Of a DNA stretch of 64,000 nucleotides, positions 1 through 10,889 are shown piece after piece; position 1 is the stretch's first letter, and each line of letters starts with the position of its first letter. Source of the DNA: Haematococcus lacustris (taxonomy: Eukaryota > Chlorophyta > Chlorophyceae > Chlamydomonadales > Haematococcaceae). The stretch is taken from NCBI GenBank assembly GCA_030144725.1, contig JASKMD010000021.1, positions 2,191,768 through 2,255,767 on the forward strand. The letters run 5' to 3'. Made by a program: the position numbers and the translations under genes. Under the pieces are notes generated by a model. It was given only the letters and a program-made list of their open reading frames with translations, was not told the DNA's origin and made no database searches.

Positions 1-632
1 CCCATTGAAAGGGCACATTAACTGTTGAGCAGAGCCTGGAGGATTCTGGCCCATAGCTGCCAAGGCCAGGAAGCTCATCCTATGAATCGACCCTCGGTGG
101 AAGGGAGCACCCAACCTTCAACTCCATCATGTGGCTGTTGTGGGACCCCTTGATAAGAGAAACAGGACAACCTAAACAATCGACTTCCCACTGCTGCTGC
201 CAACCCCTGACCACCCTTCATGCAAACCATGAACTCTTCAGCCAGACCCCCAAGGAGGTGGGTGGAGGTAGAGGGTGAGGGGGAAGACGTCTTTGTGGAG
301 GAAGGGGGGCTGCTGAGGGTGGGAGGAAGGACTTCAGGAAACATCATCAGGGCATCAGGAAACATCATCAGCGCCACAAATAACGCACGTCATGATGCCA
401 GAGCTGTCGAACATTCGCGTCCTTAGCTGCTGGCTAGGTCGTGGGCACCTAGGCAAACGTTATCTAGGACTGCAGGGCCAACATCGTTACACATCGTTAC
501 GCGTTGACATGCTTACAGCTCCTGGCAGCAGGCTCGCAGCACCGTGGCACTGTTCGACACAGTCATAGCGCTTGCGAGCGCTCTAGTCCCTCAGCCATCT
601 CATACACACACCAACAACATCACGGTTACTGT
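1..632. other. Gene-free left edge, downstream of the EXD1-like gene
   Basis: No coding region is supported here. The minus-strand gene that ends at 633 has two candidate poly(A) signals in this stretch: TTACA on the plus strand (TGTAA on the gene strand) at 513-517 and at 487-491. A short direct repeat containing CAGGAAACATCATCAG lies near 345-372. TGTAA as a poly(A) signal is known from chlorophyte algae; its use here is inferred. Confidence 0.5.
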
Positions 633-3600
633 CTATGAGGGGGGCCGGGGCCTTTGCAATGCAGGCTTTTGCAACAGTGTAGGGCTGGCAGGGGCGGCTG
701 GCCCCTTTCCCCCTCCTGAACCCTGACCCGAGCCGCTAGTCCTATGATCAGGGTTGGGGGCAGCCTGCCACGTCAGGAGCGCCGGCTTGGGCAGCAGGGG
801 CCCCCCTCGCCCTTGAAGCCCGACAGCTGCTGGCCCTGACCCCACACCCCCTGCTGTGGAGCCGTCTGCTGGTCCAGTCACCTGCTGACCCCCCTGACCG
901 CCCTCCCCTGCCGCCCCATCCTCGACCCCTCTCCCCTGGCCCCCCTCCCCCTCGCCAGCAGTGCTCCCCTGCCCCTGTGCTGCTGCCTGCTGCTCGCGCT
1001 CAGCCAGCTGCAGGCTGTCGTAGATCCACAGGGGGGCCACCTCTCCGGCCGCCCTCCTCCTAGGCTGCAGGACCAGGAGATGAGGAGGTGGGGGGCGGCC
1101 CGCCTGCCCTGCCCCTGCCCCTGCCCCTCCTAACCCCTTGGCACTGCCGCGGCCTGCCCCCAGTGCCACCCTCGCACCCTCTACACCAGCTGCCTTGTGC
1201 ACTTCTGTTGCGTCACCTGGAGGGGGCTCTGCAGCTGCTGCTGCCTGCGGCCCTGCACCCTCAGCAGCATCTGCCAGCGCTGACCCTGCTGCCCCACTAG
1301 TGCCCTCTGCAGCGGCTGTCTCCTGCATGGCCCCCACCGCCGCTGCAGCAGCAGCCTGTGGATGGTCTTGTGTGGGAGGAAGGGGGTGGGGGTGGGGAGT
1401 TTGAGCAGGAGGAGGGCTGCTGGAGCTGTGTGGGTCATGAGGGCTGATGGAACCACCATCCCCACCACCCTGTTCCTCGCCATTGCTGCGGCTGAAGTGG
1501 GAGCTGCTGTCCAGACCTGCACTGGAGTGATTGTGTAACTCATGGCTTGCATGGCTTGCATGGCTTGGAGAGTGAGCTACACTTGCAATCGCTGGCTGCT
1601 CTGTTTCAGACTCGACTGAGGTGCTGCCACCACTGCTTTCACTGGCTTGAGGCAGCGCAGAGGTTGCATGGTTTGCATGGGGTGCATGCTCCACATGGGC
1701 AGCATGGGCTCCCGCCACAGCGGCTGGCGTCTGCCACACTTCCACAGTCAGAGTGTGGGTAAACGGGAGGGTGGGTGGGGGAGGCCTCTGGACCTTTTCC
1801 TCCTCCGGTTGCTGCTCCTCCTCCTGCCCTGCCCTCCTTCCCCCCTTACTGCCACCCTTCCGGCCCTTCCCTAAGGCGCCCCGACTGCCCTCTGAGCCGC
1901 CTTCCCCCACCCCTACTGCTGCCCCGGAGCTACTGCGCCCCTGGCCCTGCTCCCGCCCCTGCCGCTTATCCTTTTTGCTCGCAGGCCGGTTGCTCAACAA
2001 GGCTGCCATGTCGGCTGACTTGACTATCTGTGGAGCAGCAGCAGGGTGAGCTTTAGACACCTTCGCCCAGGAGCTAGTGGCGGCCCACACACGGCTGCTG
2101 CTGGCATCGAGGACCTGGGCAGCAGCAGCGGCGAGGGGGAGGCAGGGGAGGGGGCAGGGGAGGCGGGAGGTAGAGATGGGGTCAGCAGGGGGGCGAAGAA
2201 GTGGACTACTCCGGGTATCAGGCGGGACGTCAGGGAGGCTTGTGTGCGGGCAGGCAGACTCAGCCGTGCATGCGGCAGGCTCAGACTCAGGCTCAGACTC
2301 AGTTGCCATGTATGCAGCAGACTCAGACTCAGACTCAGACTCATACTCATACTCATACTCATACTCATACTCATACTCAGTTGTCATGCATGCGGCAGTC
2401 TCAGACTCAAATTGAGCTAAGTCAGCCATGCATGCGGCGGGCTAGGCAGGAGGGTGGACAAGGAGGCAGCAAACAGGGGTCAGCAGATGGGTGGTGTCAG
2501 CACAACCTCTAACCGGCATTGTCGTGTTACATGTGAGGGAGGGGGAGGGGGGGGAGAGCAGGGCGCAGGTAGGGGAAGGGGAGGGGGGGCTGGGGTGGCT
2601 GTGTGTGCGTGTGGCACTCCTGTGTGGCGGACCTTGCGGGTGACCAGGCCCGGCAGGCGCTTGTCCAAGACCATGGCTAGTGCATGGAGGTGACGCACAT
2701 CCGTGGCGGCGTAGCGCAGCAGCTCAGGGGTCAGAGGCCGCTCCGCCCACACCTGCATGCGCATGTGGTGCGCATGTGGTGCGCATGGAGGTGTGATCGC
2801 ACATGATAGCATGATACTTGGGGATGATGAAGGGGGCAAGCAGCATGGAGGTGTGATCGCACATGATAGCATGATACTTGGGGATGATGAAGGGGGCAAG
2901 CAGCAACGGAGCTTTGATCGAACCTTTGACCTCTAGAACAACCAGCCACACAGGCCCCTGCACACCGCCCTCGCAGCCCTTTTCACCTCCACACTTCTCT
3001 CCACTACATTTCTCGCCTCTACAGCCATTATTGCTGAAACCACTGCTTCTGCTTCTGTCAGCGTCCCCCTCCCCTTCACCTCACCCGCCTGCGTTCTCGC
3101 CCTCCCTCTCACCCTCCCTCTCACTGAAGTCCTTCCTGCTGCTGCTGTTGCCTTCAACCTGCCCCACCTCACGTCCACACACCTCTGTTCTGTTGCCCTG
3201 GTGGTATGTCTTAGCCACGGCCATGCTGTGCAGGAGGTCTTTATCCAGAGCTGGGGTGCGAGGCAGGTGGAGCCCCAGCACCTGCAGCAAAGACCGGCAG
3301 GGGGTCGGGGGTTCAATTCCTCTCGACCGCGGTGCATCGCCCCTTTTCACACCAAACACCCCCCTGACGCCTGCTCCTGCTGTCCATCTCCTCTTCACAC
3401 CTTCCACTCCTCAACACGCAGCCATGTTACAAATCTAGCTGCCTTGCTCTGACCTGGGTGTCACCTACTTTGCATCAGACCACCACCACCACCACCACCA
3501 CCACCACAATCATCATCAGTCCCACAAATACAGTCATGAAGCCAAAGCTGTCAAACACACAGGTGTTAATGCCAATCAGCCATATACAGACATGACAGAC

Positions 3601-5844
3601 AGATCACGGACTGAAGCCTGGTTGCCTCGATTTCACTGTGTTGGTTGGTTTTGCCACAATGTAAGGAATGCCATCAATGCACACTGTCAGAGGCAGAGCA
3701 GCGCAGGAGAGCACGCACTGAAGCCTCATTGCCCATATCTTGTTACACATAGGTTTATAACATGATCTTGCCACAAACCAACCGACGCCATGAAAGCAGA
3801 ACAAGAGTCTACCCACAGCAGCCTAGCCATGCATGGGTGTAGCTGGTGCCGCCATGCCAGATGTGCTGGGGCCACCTGCAACACACCGCTCAGACCTGAG
3901 CCTCAGAGCAGAGCCCCAGAGCAGCACTCAGACCAGAGCCTCAGCCTCAGCCTCAGACTTGCCTCCACCCAGGCCCTCCCCACACCTCACCTTGTCCAGG
4001 GGCATCACAAAGGAGGTGGGGATGGACTGCAGCTGGCGCAGCGCCACCTCAGCCAGCTGCAGGTCATAGCAGCCTCGCAGACGCACCCGGTACTCCTGCT
4101 GCAGCTGGGCGCTGTCGCTGCACACACCACCAGCAGCAGCAGCAGCAGCAGCTATTGCAGCAGCAGGAGTAGTGGCAGCAGCACCAGCAGTAGCAGCAGC
4201 TGTTGCAGCAGCAGGAGTGGTGGCAGCAGCACCAGCAGTAGCAGCAGCTATTGCAGCAGCAGGAGTGGTGGCAGCAGCACCACCAGTAGCAGCAGCTATT
4301 GCAGCAGCAGGAGTGGTGGCAGCAGCACCACCAGTAGCAGCAGCTATTGCAGCAGCAGGAGTGGCGGCAGCAAGTGCAGCAGGACCGGCAGCAGCAGTAG
4401 CAGACGTAACTACAGCAGGGCTAGGTGCAGACCTTCCCCCCCCCCTTGGTGCCCCTGCCACTTCCGCCGCCCCTGCTGTTCATGCTGCCCCCACTGCCCC
4501 TGCTGCTGCTGCCGCCCCTGCTGCTGCTGCTGCTGCCCCTACTGCCCTCACTGCCCCTGCTGCTGCTGCCCTCACGGCCCCTGACGCCCCCACTGCCCTG
4601 CCACTGCTGCCGCCCCACTGCCTCCGCTGCCCCTGCCGCCCGCACTGGCCCCGCTGCTCCTGCCACCCCTGGTGCCCCTGCTTTCCCGCAGCCCCTGCTC
4701 CTCACTTGCGCAGGTCAAACATGAGCTTGACCACCTCCTCAGACTCTAGCAGCCCTCTCAGGCTGACTGCCCGGTCAGGCGTGGCGTAGTTCAGGGCTCG
4801 CCACCCCAGCGTGGCCACATCCACAAGCCAGGTGTGCACCGCACCGCCTGACTGGCTCAGCACTGCCTTCACGCTGCTGGCCAAATTGCCGCTTTTGCCA
4901 CTGCTGCTGCCACCATTGCTGGTCTCTGTGCTGCCATCTCTAGATGAGTTGGTAATGGCACTGGGTATGCTGCTGCTGGTATTGCTTGGAGGGGTGCCTT
5001 GACTGCTGCTCTCTGCATTGTGATGGTCTCCATCGTTGCTGAGGTCACTGCTATCACTGCTGCTGCCTAATACCTTTGCTGCCTCCTCCTGCTGCCCACC
5101 TCCTGTGCTGGACATGCAAGTGGGGTCATTGCTTTTACCCTCTGCCTTCACTTCCTGCTGACTTGCTGTGGCTGTCCTGTCGTTTCCTGCTGCTGTACGA
5201 TGTCGCAAGCCATGCTGTTGAGAAGCACGGCGACTTGACTTCTCAGCTGCAGTTGCTGCTTTCTGTAATTTGGCTGACTTTGATGGGGGTGGGGCAGCAA
5301 TTTGGATGAGGCACAGCTTGCCGCCCTCCTGGCTGCCAAGCTTCACTCCTTCTAGGTCTACCGCCATGCTGGCTACGCCACGCAACTCCTCCAACATGGC
5401 CAGCAAGAGCTCAGGCGTGTCCACCAGCACATCGTCTGCTGGCCTGGGCTTGCTGCGGCCATGCACCTGAGGCAGCATTAACCATGCAAGCGAGAGGTTT
5501 TCACCTAGGTCAGTGGGAGGCGGGGAGTGCGCCAAGTCAATGGCGAGGAAGACATGCTGGCTAACCTGTGTCTCCACTGGCAGGACGCTAGGCGTGTCCG
5601 ATGTTGTGATTGCGGAAGCGCTGCGCTCAGCTGTCTCTGTGGCTGTTGGCCGCGCCAACAGGACCAGCTTCCGGGCTCTCGCATCGCTGCTGCACGTATG
5701 GGACCGACGGTGGCAAGGGTAGGGGCTGCGGACTGGCAGCAGGTGTTGTGGCTCACTCCGTGCCTGGCATGGTGGTGCTAACGGCAGGCTTAGCATGCTG
5801 TGTGCTTGCATCACCCAGAGCCGCGACGTCCATTGAAACCGCAT
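633..5844 (-). CDS. EXD1-like DEDDy 3'-5' exonuclease domain protein, five or six exons
   Basis: Exons on the minus strand are 4706..5844, 3991..4117, 3183..3281, 2633..2752 and 633..2114. All joins keep phase and use GT-AG, giving about 988 residues. A 99-nt in-frame intron (5467..5565) with good sites may also be removed. Exonuclease motif I is VDLEG near residue 160 (D and E), motif II is FDLRNDS formed across the first splice, and motif III is YAATDV after the block WAERPLTPELLR. Together these give the DEDDy catalytic set of the RNase D/EXD1 family, which trims or binds RNA. The N-terminal 120 residues and the long last exon are low-complexity (Ala, Ser, Gly, Pro) and unique to this protein. 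Introns hold several tandem repeats. The exact start and the last exon's single-exon status are uncertain; the domain call is firm. Confidence 0.82.
2281..2413. repeat. Hexanucleotide microsatellite in an intron
   Basis: Runs of CAGACT followed by CATACT hexamers lie in the fourth intron of the EXD1-like gene (plus-strand reading). They are open in several frames and give a false Glu-Tyr/Glu-Ser repeat if translated. Confidence 0.85.
2785..2904. repeat. Two perfect 60-bp tandem copies in an intron
   Basis: The 60-bp unit starting CATGGAGGTGTGATCGCA occurs twice without visible differences, immediately after exon 4 of the EXD1-like gene on the intron side. It looks like a recent tandem duplication. 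Confidence 0.9.
4130..4385. repeat. 48-bp minisatellite rich in CAG
   Basis: About five copies of a 48-bp unit (GCAGCAGGAGTGGTGGCAGC and following) lie in the first intron of the EXD1-like gene, just upstream of the acceptor at 4118. Copies differ by single bases. Confidence 0.85.
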
Positions 5845-6007
5845 GGAGGTTCTTTAGCATGGAGTGTTGTGTAATGCACACTCCTGACCGCTCCTCTTCA
5901 CTCTACCCGTGTGCATACACGGAACCATAAATCATGAAGCCTGAATAGCTTCTTGCATGCGGGCAACCTCGACATGATGGTGTCAAATATCATAGCTGAG
6001 CCCAGAC

Positions 6008-6600
6008 ATGGTCCTAGGCACCAAGGCCATGGAAGTGAAGTGGCTCGAGAGGTGGGGGAGGCGTTGGGTTGGGTTTGAGGGAGACCCTAGATTGCCTGAG
6101 ACGGTGCATCGGGAGAGATGTTCGTATGCTGCATGGTTCAAGCATGGGGACGGCATTGGCATCAATCACATGGCACCACACCTGCTTAACAGACAGCTAT
6201 CTACAGAAGTTCGCACGAGCTTGACTAGGTTCAGGTTAGGCAACAGCGGTCTGGGGGTGGAGAAGGCTCGGTTTGAGGGGGTAACTTTCATTGATCGCAC
6301 ATGCACCAGATGCACAGAGGGGGTAGTGGATGACGCCATGCATTTCATTTTTGAGTGCACTGCCAGGAGTTCCATCAGGGAGCAGCCGGAGTTTGCCATG
6401 ACTTTACAGAACAATAATGAGAACTTGCATGACTTCATGTTGAGCCCATGTGCACCTTTGTTTGTGCACCTTGCTTTGAAGTGCGTTACAGAAAGTCCCG
6501 AACCCCCAGAGGGGGAGGGCGGCCTAGCAGCCTAATGGCTGACGGCTTAAGCGGTGTAAGCCACATCATCATCAAACAATATCATATCTGCAGCAGGTCA
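6008..6600 (+). mobile_element. 5'-truncated LINE 3' end with C-terminal zinc-knuckle ORF
   Basis: A 175-residue open frame (6008-6535) matches the C-terminal tail of non-LTR retrotransposon polymerases. It has LTRFRLGNSGL followed by a Cys-x2-Cys ... His-x4-Cys knuckle (CTRCTEGVVDDAMHFIFEC). No reverse transcriptase core is present, so this is a 5'-truncated copy. Sequence just after the stop (GGCTGACGGCTTAAGCGGTG, then CATCATCATCA) is the element's 3' end; the same 20 bp recurs inverted at about 37.63 kb. No target-site duplication was resolved. Confidence 0.7.
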
Positions 6601-7184
6601 CCCCACCACTGGACCAAAACACACTGCGCTCCACTGCTATAAGTGTGGAGCACAACATTGCGATGAGCTGGTCATCTTGGACAGCATTGCGATCAGTAGC
6701 TCAGCTTGTCATCTTAGTCAATCCACACAGCAAGCCGCAAGGGTACCAGATGCAGACTGTGTAAACATCCTTGTGATAAGCAATGTTGTGTAGCTCAAGC
6801 ACATACCCATCACAAAGGCCGACGAGCTGGACTAGTCTGACCATGGCGACGGGCCAGGGTAGGGGGCTGACGTGGCGAGGATGCTCAGGCTGCAGAGGAT
6901 CACCTCAGCTCAGGCACATAGGAAGGGCCAGCGTCAGGTGATCCCAGGTAAATCAGGTAGGGTAGGGGGACGGCTGCTATTCCGCACTCACTTCTAAGTC
7001 ATGCCCTCCAGCTTAGTAACGATGGCTACAGAGCATGGACATCTCCGACGCTGTGCATAGCTGCATTAAGAAAGTGAGATGCATGCAATCCTGACATGCA
7101 AGGTGTGAGGATGTGTGATGTGTGAGGACACGAGCATCAACTGGACTACAATACTACTTGGTTGGAATACTACTTGGTTCTCAT

Positions 7185-7330
7185 CAGCCCTTGGCCTGTC
7201 ATCTTTGAATGCACTGTCAAGAGCTCCAATAGGGGATAGCTTAATCCAGCTATCCTCCCATGCAGCAGCCCTGCAGACATCACACTTGAGTAGGGGGTCA
7301 GCAGGGATCGAACCTCCGACCAATGGGTGG
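7185..7330 (+). mobile_element. Decayed LINE-like fragment
   Basis: The stretch CATCTTTGAATGCACTGTCA with the bases after it parallels the zinc-knuckle codons of the copy at 6345 (CATTTTTGAGTGCACTGCCA). Conceptually it reads IFECTVKSSN against IFECTARSSI. The similarity is short. The following 40 bp contain GGGATCGAACC, an antisense B-box-like motif. Confidence 0.45.
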
Positions 7331-7776
7331 GGGTTTCAGCAGGGTTTCAGCCTGTGGTCCACCAGGGCTGACCCACTCAAACACAAAACCATGCAAATGA
7401 CAACAGCGCATGTTGCTGAGTTAACCTAGCCAGCAAGCATGGTGGTGGCAGCAGGCAGCTGGGGGCGCAGACGGGGTGCCAGCTGGTCATTGAAAGGCAT
7501 TTGCTGCTGGCAGCTGACATCTGTCAAACGCATGTCACCGCAGTGCCTTCAACCCTAACTTAAACCTAGACCAGTACCCCCACACCCTGCCCCACTTTGT
7601 CCCCCTAACCCCCACACCCTCCCCCCACACACCCTGCCCCCCAATACCCTACCCCCCAACACCCCACCCCACCCCACCCCCAGTCCCTCCCCCATGCTGG
7701 GCTGGCTGCATGGGGCAGCTCTGTTCTCACTTGAGGCCATGTCCCCCCAAGCCCCCCAGCTGGCCTTAGCCACCCG

Positions 7777-10695
7777 TCAGGCCGTGGCAGGCAAGGGAAT
7801 GCGCGCCACCTCCAGCAGCTTGCTGCACTGCTCCGGGCTGATCAGCCCTGCTGGCCGCTCCAACAGCCTCAGCACCTCGTCAGCCACCGCATACACCTGA
7901 AGCCCCAGCGGTGGCAGGCAGGGAAGGGGAACTCACACACATCAACTGCTGCTCTGATCAGTCAGTTAAACAGGTGGTTAGGTTGGCTTTTTTTACTTAA
8001 GTCAAAAATTTTGTTAGCTGCCCGGTGCATGACCCCCAACACACCCACACTCCCTCCCCCACACACCCCACCCCATCCTCCCCATCACACTTTCTTTACA
8101 CCTCCACCCTGCCTCACCTGCTCCCACTCCACCTTCAGCCCACCCAGCCACTCCTGCCATGCCCAGGCCTTGGCCCCCACAGCCGCCACCTGGCCAGCCA
8201 CCCCCCCCACCCCTCCACCGCCCCCCTGCTGCTGTCCAGCCTCCCCGCCTGCCACCCCACCCTGAGGCCCAGAGGCGCTGCACAGGGCCAGGGCTGGCTG
8301 GCCAGGCTGACTGGCAGGCAGGGAGGCGGAGAAGGGGCTTTGCATGGCGGGTGGCGCTGCCCATGCCCCCTGGCCCTGCCCAGCTGGCCCCACCCTGAGG
8401 ATCTCTGCTGACGGCTGGGGGGGGTGGCTAGGTGGGGGGGGGCCACTCAGAGCCACCGGGCCCTGGCTGGTTGGCAGTGAGGTGGGGGGGAGGTGGGGGG
8501 GCTGGGTGGCTTGGCTATGCACAGCCCAAGCGCAGGTCAGGCAGGCCAGGGCGAGGATGTGGGGCGGGGCGGTCAGTGTGGCATCACAGCTGCATGGCAG
8601 GGGCCAAGGGGAGAATGGCAGGGTTGGGGTCAGGTCTGGGGAGGATTGAGGTCAGGGCTGGGTTAGGGCCCACCCCCTGAGCCCTGAGCCCTTAGGGAGA
8701 GGGCAGGCAGTGTGTGCAGCCATGAGTGAACCCTGTGTGGGATGGCCTGGAGGACTGCTGCTGCTGCTGCTGCTGCTGCTGACAAACACACTCCCTACAC
8801 CACCTTACACCACCCCATACATAAACTCAGCCTGAGTACCGAGCCAGCAAGTCAGCACGGCCCTGTGCCCTCTGCCCTTACTTCCCTGCCCAGCCAGGCT
8901 GAGCCGGCCAGGCTATTCAGGGTAGGGTGAGGGTGATGCCCTGCAGCCATCCAGCCATGCCTTCATGGCAGCAGCGTCAATGATGCATCGTGGCTCAATG
9001 TCATCACCCCAACGCCGAGCCCCTCCGCATGTCCCCGTCCCAGCGGTCCCCTGCTGCCTGCCCGCCTGCTCCCCTGCTGCCTGCTGCCTGCCCCCCTGCT
9101 CCCCTGCTGCCTGCTGCCTGCCCCCCTGCTGCCTGCTCCCCTGCTGCCCTGCTGCCTGCTCCCCTCTGCTGCTCCCCTCTGCTGCTCCCCTCTGCTGCTC
9201 CCCTCTGCTGCTTCCCTCTGCTGCTCCTCTGCTGCTCCCCTGCTGCCCCTCACCCGCAGCGGTAGCAGTCGTTCATGGCACCCCAGGCCAGCTGGGCCAC
9301 GTCAGGCGGCGCTCTGCTGTCCTCCAGCAGCTGCAGCAGCGGCCGGTAAGGGTTGAAGACCACCAGGTTGAAGTCCAGGTCCTTGAGGATGATCTGGAGG
9401 CAGGCAGGCAGGCAGGCAGGCGGGCAGGGTAGGGCAGGCAACTGTTGCCCTCCTCCCTGCCCTCCCGCCCTCCCCCCCCTTCACCCCCAACCCCCCACCC
9501 CCTGCCTCACCCCATCCCCTCCCCTCTCCCGCCTCTCCTCCCCGCCCCTCACCATCTCAGCATCAAGGATGTGCCTGGTGTCATAGGGGTAGCCAGGCCA
9601 CTTGCGGGCCATGGTGGTGGCAAAGTAGCGCGCATTCAGCACAGTCTCCTCCGCCTTGCTGGCCAAGTACAGGCAGCCAACATGGATGAGTGTGGGGTCG
9701 TGCTCCACGCCCCCAAAGCTGTTGCGCAGGTAGAACTTGCGGAAGTAGGTGATGGCCACGGCAGCAACCCTGCACCGGCAGGTCAAAGGTAATGGTGGTG
9801 ATGGTGGCACGAAAAAACACTCTTATCTTACTTAACGCTGGTAATAATCGGGCATGGGCGTGCATGGGGAGCAGAGCTCCTGCTGGGGGTGTGGCCTGCT
9901 CCCTCACACCCCAAGGAGTGATGGCAATCAGTGGGTGAGGATGGTTCTTGGGTGGACGTGTAGTGAGGGGTGGCTGTTGGTTGGGTTGACGCCACGTCAG
10001 CTTGACGGCCCTCAAGAGGTTTCAGTACATCAGCAGGAGTCGGCCAAGGATAAGTATATCAGCAGGAGTCATGCATGTGGCTCACAATCCAGCCATGGCC
10101 CATCTAAGTGATGCACATAGTGATGGTTGTGGTTGTCTCCCCGGCTGCACCCAACCTCTGCTCAACAGTGTCTACACGTGGCATCTCAAGATCTATTTAT
10201 GGCCAAAGCAAATACCCACTTCAAGTGGGCATGCCTTCCCTGCTCACAGCTCACCACTCCTTGCCTTCCAGGTATCTGCACCCTACCTTGCACCCACGCT
10301 GTGACCTGTGGCTGACCTACTTGCCTGCCTCTCAGCTTGCACAAAGCTGCCAAGTCCCATATGTCTGCGGCAGAAGGCCGAAGCAGCAGCAGATGCCCGT
10401 CGGGGTGTTCACACTTGACAACATGCTATCACGCACGGTGCGCGAAGTAGGCCACGATTTGCTGGATGTGCTCCTCAGTTAGACCGCGAGCCCGGTCTTC
10501 CAGGTGGGACGCGGCGATGAGTCGGGTGTTCACGAGGGTTAACCTGCGCTGGTCACCACTGTCCAGTAAGTCATCCGTGCCTTTAACCAGCTGCAACGAA
10601 GGGAAGGGCAACTCACGACGCTTGAGATTCCCAGAAGTTTGCGGCCATAATCTACCGGAACCAGCCTTGGGGTTCGCAGCAGAGTGCTTAGTCAT
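7777..10695 (-). CDS. CycC: Cyclin C (Mediator kinase-module cyclin), six exons
   Basis: Exons on the minus strand are 10437..10695, 10325..10364, 9553..9769, 9254..9393, 8118..8589 and 7777..7896, about 415 residues. Conserved cyclin C blocks read straight through the joins: HHIWDLAALCKLRGR, VAAVAITYFRKFYLRNSFGG, LIHVGCLYLASKAEE, HILDAEM, VVFNPYRPLLQLLEDS, QLAWGAMNDCYR, PPHILALACL and WLGGLKVEWEQ. In the family, cyclin C activates CDK8 in the Mediator kinase module and acts in the nucleus. About 100 Gly/Pro/Ala/Gln-rich residues interrupt the second cyclin fold in exon 5. The 40-nt exon 2 ends at a GC donor (AG followed by GCAAGT), needed for phase. The start at 10695 is the least certain point; an upstream ATG at 10806 is in the same frame. 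Confidence 0.87.
8757..8782. repeat. CTG microsatellite in a cyclin C intron
   Basis: Nine CTG triplets lie in the intron between exons 4 and 5 of the cyclin C gene. Confidence 0.85.
9050..9248. repeat. CTGCTCCCC/CTGCCTGC minisatellite in a cyclin C intron
   Basis: A degenerate array of CTGCTGCCTGCCCCCCTGCT and shorter CTGCTCCCCT units sits next to the donor of exon 4. It is a polypyrimidine tract on the plus strand and polypurine on the gene strand. Confidence 0.75.
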
Positions 10696-10889
10696 ACATA
10701 TTACTTGCTGTAATTTATTTGATAATGGGTCCCACATGGCGTCAGCCCATGTCATGATTAACTGGATGTCAGTGCAGGTTGGCATTGATGTCCAACTGAG
10801 GTTCACACCACTAGCTTAGATTAGGTATCCTGGGTACCGAGGGGGCTGGCCTGGCCACGTGACTAGCTGCGGCTGGCGATCGGTCCAGG
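10696..10889. promoter_or_regulatory. Divergent promoter between cyclin C and RRP45
   Basis: The two start codons face away from each other and are 194 bp apart, so both promoters must lie here or inside the first exons. A CACGTG palindrome (G-box/E-box) is at 10856-10861, 29 bp before the RRP45 ATG. No TATA box is obvious. Shared regulation is inferred from geometry alone. Confidence 0.6.

Larger units (their letters stand above)
5845..7776. other. Intergenic stretch with LINE remnants
   Basis: This lies between the start of the EXD1-like gene and the end of the cyclin C gene. It holds the LINE 3' remnant annotated separately and a second, more decayed LINE-like piece near 7190-7240. From 6600 to 7180 and from 7440 to 7700 no gene is seen; C-rich low-complexity sequence occupies 7560-7690. 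Confidence 0.6.

Noticed and set aside
3295..3340. tRNA-like B-box (GGGGGTTCAATTCC)
   Set aside because: No A-box or cloverleaf could be built around it. It lies at an exon border of the EXD1-like gene. Antisense B-box-like words at 7308 and in the LTRs were rejected for the same reason.
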